DNA from: Polychytrium aggregatum
Taxonomy: Eukaryota; Chytridiomycota; Chytridiomycetes; Polychytriales
Reading direction: 5' to 3'
DNA: 64,000 nt
Assembly (NCBI RefSeq): GCF_025602895.1
Contig: NW_026516239.1
Coordinates: 375,001 to 439,000 of the forward strand
In this document: positions 57,521 to 64,000 of the stretch, one piece after another
Layout of the letters: every line of letters begins with the position of its first letter
How positions within the stretch are numbered: position 1 is the stretch's first letter
Program-made: the position numbers and the translations under genes
The notes under the pieces: generated by a model
What the model saw: the letters and a program-made list of their open reading frames with translations, nothing else
Database searches by the model: none
Told to the model about the DNA's origin: nothing

Positions 57521-58311
57521 TGTTAGGGATAGCTTCTGCTTGTTCTCCACTTTGACTGCACACTTGGCTGTTCTTTTGCCTTTCTGTTTGTTTGTGTGTA
57601 GCTTTGCAGTTCCCCTCCAATTTTCCGCCTTTTGCCTGCCATTTCCGCTCCTTCCGCACTTCCGTTTCCCCGCGCTGCTCCGCTTCCTTTGTCTTCTTCG
57701 CACGCGCCGGTTTGTTTGTGCACGCGCCTTGCTGCGATTGGTTGCAATTCGGCTGCCGGTCATGTGTCCCACCACCGGTGACTCATGACCTGCCTGACCG
57801 CCCCGATCTCTTGTTCATCTCGCATGCATTTGCCCCAACCTTATACTTGACCAATCCGCTTCTTGGACGTTGAGTCACATTGCTTCGCCTTTGCACGTTT
57901 CTCCTGCCAGGTGCTTCGCTTTTGCTTGCGCCTCCCTCGCTTTGGTTCTCTGCCTGTCTCGGTGGTCCTTCTCGGCCCTCGTTCGTGCATCGCCCCCTTC
58001 GCCCTGCTCGATCGCCCACTTTTCCCTCCCTTGGCCGCCCTTCGCTGCCAAGTCCGGACTTGTCTATAAATAGCCTGACCCCCGCGATGTGTAGTCGAAC
58101 CTCAGCGTTCAAAATAGGACTAAATAAAGTGCCTTCTACTTTATTCTCTGAGTGTTCCTCACGTCTCATTTCGAGACTAGTCTTATCTTGAACGGATCTT
58201 TGCTTCCCTCGCTCCCTCTCCGAGTCCACTTCGGACTTTACCCTTGCCTTCCCTGAGCTCACTTCGAGCTCACTTCTTCTTTTGCCGTTGAGTCCCCTTC
58301 GGACTCTAACA
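57521..58311 (+). repeat. LTR of A2 (3' LTR)
   Basis: 791 bp, preceded by the purine-rich AAGGAAGGGGATGA. By eye the same as 51908-52698. Confidence 0.93.
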
Positions 58312-60860
58312 CCAGCCCACACGGCGAGCCATGCGGGTGAACACTTCCTCCAATAGGTCCCACAGGGACTCGCATGTCTCCAGGTCCCGCTCGGGGACCC
58401 TTTCTCTCTGGCCATGGGAGCTCCTCTCCGGGATCTCCTCAAAGCCCATCCACGGCTTTGTTCGTTGGGGTCGCTGTCGTGGCCTCATGCCTCTCAGCAC
58501 TCCAGTCACTCTGTCATTGCTCCGTGTGGGGGGAGGGCTGCCTCTCCTGCTGGTCGTTGGGAACGGTGTGTCTCCGAGTCCGAGGTCGTCGTCCGAGACC
58601 AGGTCCGGGCTCAGATCGGCATCGTCGATCAGATCGATGCTTGGTGTTGTGTTCGAGAGCAAGTCGACACTCTGGTCGCTCTGCCAATCCCATCCGTGGC
58701 TGGGCAGGTCGTCGTCGATGTTGGTGAGGAAGGAAAAGTCCAGATCTCTCTCCAGATTCAATTCCCAGTCTGGCACCGAGCTCATTTCGGAGCTCAGGTC
58801 TGTTGAGTCGTCGTCGGTCAGCCGGAGTCGCTCCAGTCGTGCCAGCACCTCTCGATGTGGGTACCAGAGCGACTCCCCGTCGTCATCCGAGACTGCTTCG
58901 TCAATGCTGGTCTCCCCCTCCGACGTGGTGTCGGACACGATTGGTGGTGGCCTGCAATCCGCTCCACCGTCAGTGTCCTCGTGGTTCTTCTGTCTTGCTT
59001 TCTGTTGCTCAAAGGTGATCAGGTCCAGCAGCTTGTCGACTGGTCCCACTCCGATGGTCTGAGGCTCCACCCATGCTGGGTGTGATCGTTGAAGTTGGCG
59101 CACCTTCCTCGGGAGGATCCCTCTTGGGTCGATGCACCGCTGTGCGTGGGTGCGGTTGAACTCCACGGTGGCTCCGTTTGTCGAACATTGTCGGCATATT
59201 TGAAGCCGGCCTGTGTGATGGCCCGGGAAGGCTCCGAGTCTCCACCGAACCATGAGCTCGAGGATGGGTTTGGATCCTTGGTACCCTTCCGCCATCCAGA
59301 GACCTGACATCTGGGTTGACGGTGTGCATGCCGCCGTCAGCTGTTGATTCCCTCGAAACGCTGTTCTCATATGCTCAGTGAGGATGAGCTCCTTGATGGG
59401 TGTGGTGACAGCGTCCTCATTCATCGTGGTGGTACTCTGTCGGTTTGTTCGGTTGTGGGATCCTTCCTCACTACTCGTGATCCCGGAGAGCCCGTTCCCG
59501 AGCAGCCGTCTGCGTCGTTGCGAGGTGGATAGTGGGACCATGATGAGTCCCGTGACGATCTCGATCTGTTCTGGTGTTGATCGTGGGACTGGGCTGGTCG
59601 GTTTCCGTTGCGCTCCTTCCTTCCCCAGGAAGGCCTCGGTTGCGGTTAGGCTTTGGTCCGAGTCTAGTCTGCGCATTAGTTTGACCCAATACGGGTCTTC
59701 CATCACTTGGTAGCCAAGGAATTGGTTGGGGTGGTGGGGGTGTCTGATTGTGTTTCTCATGATCAGTGCTATGAGCTTGATGTGATCGGAGGACGCGTCT
59801 TCCCATCTCGTCCAGGTTTGGAAGGTCAGGATCTTGATTCTCATGGACAGTTTTGGCAGTCCACAGCTCAGATGCATGGCTCCGGCCGATGTCCCAGGGC
59901 CGACTCTGAACATTGCCCTCAGTGCATTTGTCTGGACCTTGTCGATTCGTTCTTGCTGTGCCTCGGGTAGGAGGTCCAGTGCCAGGCCGTATTCGAGCCT
60001 TGGCCTGATGAAGGCTCGGTAAGTTCTCACGATGGTCCTTGCAGACGCTCCTCCGAGCCTGATTCCAAGCTTGACGATGCTCTTCACGGCCATGTTGGCT
60101 TTCTCGACCAGGTGGTCGACTTGTCGATCGACTCGGAACCCGTTGGCGTCGATGATCGTTCCAAGGTATTTGAACTCTTTCGCCGTCGGCAGCTCTTCTC
60201 CGTAGAGAGTGGCCTTGGTGGTCGCGGCGGGGTAGTTGGTCGAGAGGATGATCTCGCATTTGCTTGGTGCGAACTTGTACCTGTTTTCGGTGCTGTGTCG
60301 TTCGCATATATCCAGGAGCTTCTGTGTCGAAGCTGGACTTGCGACAAGTACTCCATCGTCGGCGAACCATAACGAGTTGACCTTGATTGTCGACACCGTG
60401 CTGGTTGAGAGCTCTAGGTCTTCGTCGGCGCTGGTTGTGCCCTGTCTCAGGAGCTCTGGTAAGTCATCGATGAAAGCGCTGAACAGCAAGGGACTCAGTA
60501 CAGATCCCTGTATGAGCCCTTTTTGGAGCCACACAGGTTCTGACCGACGTCCCTTGCTGGCGACTCTCACCATTGTCCTATCAAACAGCGCCTTGAGGAT
60601 CCCGAGTGCGGTCGAGCTTGCTCCTCTATCTTTGATTTTTTCCCACAGGCGTTCCCTCCAGACGGTGTCGTACGCCGCCTTGATGTCCAGGAACACCAAG
60701 GAGTACTCCAAGCCTTGGAGCCTCTTCATCCGAATCAGGCTGTCCAGGGAGTAGACCTGGTCGAGCGTGCCTCGTCCTGGTCGGAATCCTCCCTGGACAA
60801 TGTCCATCGTCCCAATTTCCTTTGTGAGGTACGGGAGGAGGATGCGCTCCGCTATCTTGC
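58312..60860 (-). mobile_element. LINE (non-LTR retrotransposon) fragment with reverse transcriptase
   Basis: About 849 codons remain open on the minus strand with no internal stop. Conserved reverse-transcriptase blocks appear in order: GGFRPGRGTLDQVYSLDSLI, FLDIKAAYDTVW, GLIQGSVLSPLLFSAFIDDL and FADDGVLVA (the FADD form of the YxDD box), then KFAPSKCEI, and a Cys/His motif (CRQCSTNGATVEF ... HAQRC) further on. A long acidic Ser/Asp-rich C-terminal region follows (DDADLSPDLVSDDDLG). The upstream part (endonuclease and ORF1) is cut by the LTR of C2 at 60861. The C-terminal end is cut by A2 at 58311. No poly(A) tail or target duplication is visible. The block pattern resembles jockey/I-like LINEs. 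Confidence 0.88.
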
Positions 60861-61279
60861 TGTGATGACCAGCATCACAACGGACCAATGAGATTGTCCC
60901 GCATGCTCTCGCCCTCCGCACCAATCATGAGTCCCCACGTGTTTGTTTGCCCCCATGCATGAGCACGCGCCGTTGCCACCCGCGTCTACTGGTTTCCTGC
61001 CTCCCCCACCGCTCGGCACATGTCCCCGGGCTGTGCCAAGCCTCTCTCGCTTGCACACCAGCCACTCTCGCACCCCCTTCTCGCTTCTCTGTGATGCTCC
61101 ACCCTTCTCGCCCACTTTTGCCCCTCGACCTTCTCCCGGTCTATAAATAGCCCTGCATGTCTGAGCCTATGTTGAACACCAGTTCGAACAAAACTTGTTC
61201 TTTGGTGTTCGGGGCTAAAAGCTAATAAAGCTCATACCAAGCACTTGGTCTTCGTCCTTGCGCTTGTTCACTCCTTACA
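60861..61279 (+). repeat. LTR of C2 (5' LTR)
   Basis: 419 bp, matches the C1 LTRs closely, including the TATA box and the self-complementary 12-mer. Confidence 0.93.
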
Positions 61280-61457
61280 CTTTGTTCGAACTCTCTTCTA
61301 CTGATACCACCTGCTTGGTATCTTCCGCTCCTAGCCCCGCCCCTTTCCTAGTCCTGTCCGAACCTCAAGCACACTTGTGTCTGAGCCCTCTTCGCTCTCC
61401 TGTTCTTGAACCTCCTCGCTTTTTTTTTTTTTTCCCAGTCCCAGTCCCAGTCCCGCC

Positions 61458-62435
61458 ATGGATCCTGCCCTCGTGGACCGCCTCCGTGCCTTGGAGGCCG
61501 AGCTCGCCGAGCTCCGGACAGCTCGCGATGCTCCTGCCGCTGGGTACAGCGTGCAGATGCCGGACCGTTACGACGGTAACCGGCAAGGGTTCCGGGCATT
61601 CGTAAATCAGTGCAAACTGTATATACGAATGCAGCCCCACCGGTTCCCTGCTGACCCGATTAAGGTCGGATTCGTCATTAGTCTGCTCACTGGACCGGCT
61701 CTCCAGTGGGCGACTCCGATGCTTGAGATGGGTGATCCCCGACTCAACTCTTTTGGCGATTTCCTAGAACGCTTTTCCAAAGTGTTTGACGACCCTGATC
61801 GGGCCAGGACTGCCGAGTCAGTGATCACCACACTGTCTCAGGGCAACCGCCCGTGCGCAGTCTATGCATCCGAGTTCCTTCGTATTGCCGCCGATACGAC
61901 TTGGAACGACGGTGCAAAGATCTCGTTCTTCCGACTTGGCTTGTCGGATGATGTCAGAGACGAACTTTCGCGAGTTCGCCCTCTGCCACGAGATCTGGAG
62001 GAGTACATCGAGCTTTGTAACGAGCTCGATGCACGAATCCGCGAGCGCCGTCAAGAGCGCCGAAGCACGCCTGCCCGCTACCGGTCTTCCCAGTTCGCCT
62101 TTGGTTCCGCCTCCGCTGCCGTTCCCGCCATCGCTCCCGCGCCCGTCCTCGCTCCGCCGCACCCCTCCTACATTGTTTCCGAGCCCATGCAAGTGGACTC
62201 TGCCGTCTCTGGACCCCTGACCGCCGAGGAGAAACAACGCCGCCGCCGCTTTGGACTCTGCCTGTACTGTGGCAAGAAGGGCCACTTGGTACGAAACTGC
62301 CCCGTCAAGTTTGGATCTACCAGAGCTACCGGACCGCCCCCTGGACCTCCCGGCCCGAGGATCATCCGCACCATCGTTTACGAAGATGGAGAAGTGCAAG
62401 ACTTCAGTTCGGGAAACGACCAGGCCCGGTTCTAA
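61458..62435 (+). CDS. gag: Gag of C2
   Basis: 325 residues, nearly identical to C1 gag (one conservative difference noticed in the Ala/Pro-rich linker). CCHC knuckle [14 protein letters not shown]. Confidence 0.92.
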   Translation: MDPALVDRLRALEAELAELRTARDAPAAGYSVQMPDRYDGNRQGFRAFVNQCKLYIRMQPHRFPADPIKVGFVISLLTGPALQWATPMLEMGDPRLNSFGDFLERFSKVFDDPDRARTAESVITTLSQGNRPCAVYASEFLRIAADTTWNDGAKISFFRLGLSDDVRDELSRVRPLPRDLEEYIELCNELDARIRERRQERRSTPARYRSSQFAFGSASAAVPAIAPAPVLAPPHPSYIVSEPMQVDSAVSGPLTAEEKQRRRRFGLCLYCGKKGHLVRNCPVKFGSTRATGPPPGPPGPRIIRTIVYEDGEVQDFSSGNDQARF

Positions 62436-62494
62436 GTGAAGGCCTTGAACCGGAGCCGTGCCCACCGCCTTCCGAAAGTGAAGACATTGGTAAG

Positions 62495-64000
62495 GTGCCT
62501 TTGGTAAGTACTGGGGAAGCAGTGATGTGCGGACAGCTTCGCCTTGCCTCTGGACCGGCGGACACTCTCAGCTCTGGCATAGTACCCGTGGCACCTCTGG
62601 TGTCACTGGGAACTGCACCTCATCCACAGGTGCAAATACCTGAGCTGTCCTGCCAACCCTCGGCAAAGTTAACTGTCTGTGCTAGCCGCAACCCTGGTGC
62701 CGAAGCTGGTACCGAACCAAAGTCTTGTGTTTCGTCTGTTCGTCGTTGCTCGTTGGTTGTTCCCGTCGCTGTTCGTCTTCCTTCTGGTGATTCTCTGTCG
62801 TGCGAAGGACTTGTCGATTCTGGTGCCTCTGGCAACTTTATCGACGAGGACTTTGTTGCTCGACACTCTGTCCCCACCTGCTCCAAGGCTTCGCCCTTGG
62901 CAGTGGAAGGCGTGGATGGTAAGCCGCTGTCGTCTGGCCCCATCCTCCGCGAGACTGCTCCACTCGAGGTGATTCTCGGGGACGTCTCGCAACACCTTCG
63001 GTTCGATGTGATCAGGTCTCCACATCAACCACTTATCCTTGGCTTTCCTTGGTTGCGCACCGCCGAGCCCAAGATTGTCTGGTCTCGCGGTCTTCTTTGT
63101 CTCCCTCCTTCTGTTGATTCCGACCCCTCTCCATGCACTACTTCTCTTTCGTCTTGCTCCACTTCCTCCAATGTCACTCCCCTTCTTGATGATTCCACTC
63201 CTTTGATTGATCTAAGCTCCTCTCCTACGCTCCCACCTTCGTCTTCCCCTTCTTGTCTTGTTCCTCCCGAACCCCTTCGCTCTTCCCAAACCCCTTCTTC
63301 TGTTGTCAGTTCTCTTTCCCTCCTTGATGTACCTCCTCCTGTTGTTTGTTCTTCGGACATTGTTCAGAATAAAGTAACCGTCGAACATTATTCTGACCTT
63401 GTCCACGCCCCTCCTCTCAGCTCGGACGCTCCTCTCCGCGTCTGCAGCATTGATTACCGCTCGATGCGCGAGTCTTTGGATGCATGCAGGCATGGAACGC
63501 AACCCCTGACCATCTTTCAGGTCCATGTCCTGCCCACTGACGAGCCGAGCACTGCGACTGTCGAAGTGCCTGCGGAGTACAAGGACTTCCTGTCTGTTTT
63601 CTCTAAACAGGAAGCTGACTCCTTGCCTCCGCATCGCCCTTATGACTGCCCCATTGACTTGGAGCCGGGCAAGTCGCCAAAGTTCGGGCCTCTGTACTCA
63701 CTGTCCGAGCCCGAACTTCACGCTCTGCGTGACTATCTCGACGAGAATCTTGCCAAGGGATTCGTTCGTCCTTCGTCGTCCCCAGCAGGCTCACCAATCC
63801 TCTTCGTCAAGAAGAAGGACGGCTCACTTCGTCTTTGCGTTGACTACCGCGCACTGAACGGTATCACGGTAAAGAACCGTTACCCTTTACCGCTGATCGG
63901 CGAGCTGCTGGACCGACTTCGAGGCGCGAAGGTGTTCACTAAGCTGGACCTTCGTGGAGCCTACAATCTGCTGCGCATCCGCTCCGGGGACGAGTGGAAG
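62495..64000 (+). CDS. pol: Pol of C2, partial at window edge
   Basis: Same frame and sequence as C1 pol through protease ([12 protein letters not shown]) and the first reverse-transcriptase blocks ([20 protein letters not shown]). The rest lies outside the window. Confidence 0.9.
   Translation, partial: MPLVSTGEAVMCGQLRLASGPADTLSSGIVPVAPLVSLGTAPHPQVQIPELSCQPSAKLTVCASRNPGAEAGTEPKSCVSSVRRCSLVVPVAVRLPSGDSLSCEGLVDSGASGNFIDEDFVARHSVPTCSKASPLAVEGVDGKPLSSGPILRETAPLEVILGDVSQHLRFDVIRSPHQPLILGFPWLRTAEPKIVWSRGLLCLPPSVDSDPSPCTTSLSSCSTSSNVTPLLDDSTPLIDLSSSPTLPPSSSPSCLVPPEPLRSSQTPSSVVSSLSLLDVPPPVVCSSDIVQNKVTVEHYSDLVHAPPLSSDAPLRVCSIDYRSMRESLDACRHGTQPLTIFQVHVLPTDEPSTATVEVPAEYKDFLSVFSKQEADSLPPHRPYDCPIDLEPGKSPKFGPLYSLSEPELHALRDYLDENLAKGFVRPSSSPAGSPILFVKKKDGSLRLCVDYRALNGITVKNRYPLPLIGELLDRLRGAKVFTKLDLRGAYNLLRIRSGDEWK

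Larger units (their letters stand above)
51908..58311 (+). mobile_element. Family A chromovirus, copy A2
   Basis: 6.4 kb with 791-bp LTRs at 51908-52698 and 57521-58311. Gag and pol frames are open throughout; it looks whole. The two LTRs share a base that distinguishes them from the A1 LTRs. There is no target duplication: the left flank (family B, ...CGCCCGA) and the right flank (LINE, CCAGC...) do not match. The body differs from A1 at only a few positions. Young. Confidence 0.94.
60861..64000 (+). mobile_element. Family C chromovirus, copy C2, runs off the right edge
   Basis: 5' LTR 60861-61279 (419 bp), inserted in the LINE fragment (left flank CTTGC). Gag 61458-62435, then pol to the window end within the reverse-transcriptase region. 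Sequence is almost identical to C1; very few differences were noticed. No 3' LTR is available, so completeness is unknown. Confidence 0.93.

Overview
The window looks like nuclear DNA of a fungus, probably an early-diverging, chytrid-like lineage. The kingdom is well supported; the lineage is inference. Supporting points are a split RNA polymerase I large-subunit gene, short GT-AG introns (59-290 nt) with GTAAG-type donors and CTAAC branch sites, a NACHT-WD40 STAND protein of the kind fungi carry, a Kre9/Knh1-like wall-protein domain, and chromodomain Ty3/gypsy elements.

Layout. 1-3540 (minus): the N-terminal 953 codons of RNA polymerase I subunit RPA1/RPA190 in five exons, running off the left edge. 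4329-4838 (plus): a small two-helix membrane protein. 4839-6228: gene-poor, strongly G/T-skewed DNA with short tandem repeats and a telomere-like TTAGG run. 6905-12794 (minus): the most notable host gene, eight exons in one frame encoding about 1770 residues: N-terminal membrane anchor, two SAM domains, a TIR domain keeping the NADase-type glutamate, NACHT ATPase, and about twelve nearly identical WD40 repeats. 13124-32436: F-box-like/Sel1 genes, one split by a 17.3-kb three-level nest of LTR elements. 33363-43240: two paralogous Cys/His-rich genes face each other around another Sel1 gene that carries a young LTR element. 43699-49487: a Pro/Glu-rich candidate, two more F-box-like/Sel1-type genes, a Kre9-like Ser/Thr-rich protein, and a lectin-like gene cut by an LTR element. 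49488-64000: almost entirely mobile DNA (family B, family A, a LINE fragment, family C).

Three chromovirus families are present. A has 791-bp LTRs (copies at 18544-24947 and 51908-58311). B has 309-bp LTRs (14791-32138, 15344-27219, and a truncated copy from 49488). C has 419-bp LTRs (34550-40626 and 60861 to the window end). Five-base target duplications fix four insertions: GGTAG, GTCCG, CAGGC and CCCAC. Families A and C carry a 12-base match between the presumed RNA 5' end and the sequence after the LTR, as in Tf1-type self-priming. Family B has an initiator-tRNA-like primer site.

How the host genes relate. The SAM-SAM-TIR-NACHT-WD40 protein has the parts of a cell-death or immune switch: repeat sensor, nucleotide-driven oligomerisation module, and SAM-SAM-TIR effector as in animal SARM1. 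Beside it lies a small family of F-box-like/Sel1-repeat genes, several of which carry LTR insertions. Function is inferred from domains only; exon structures were read by eye.
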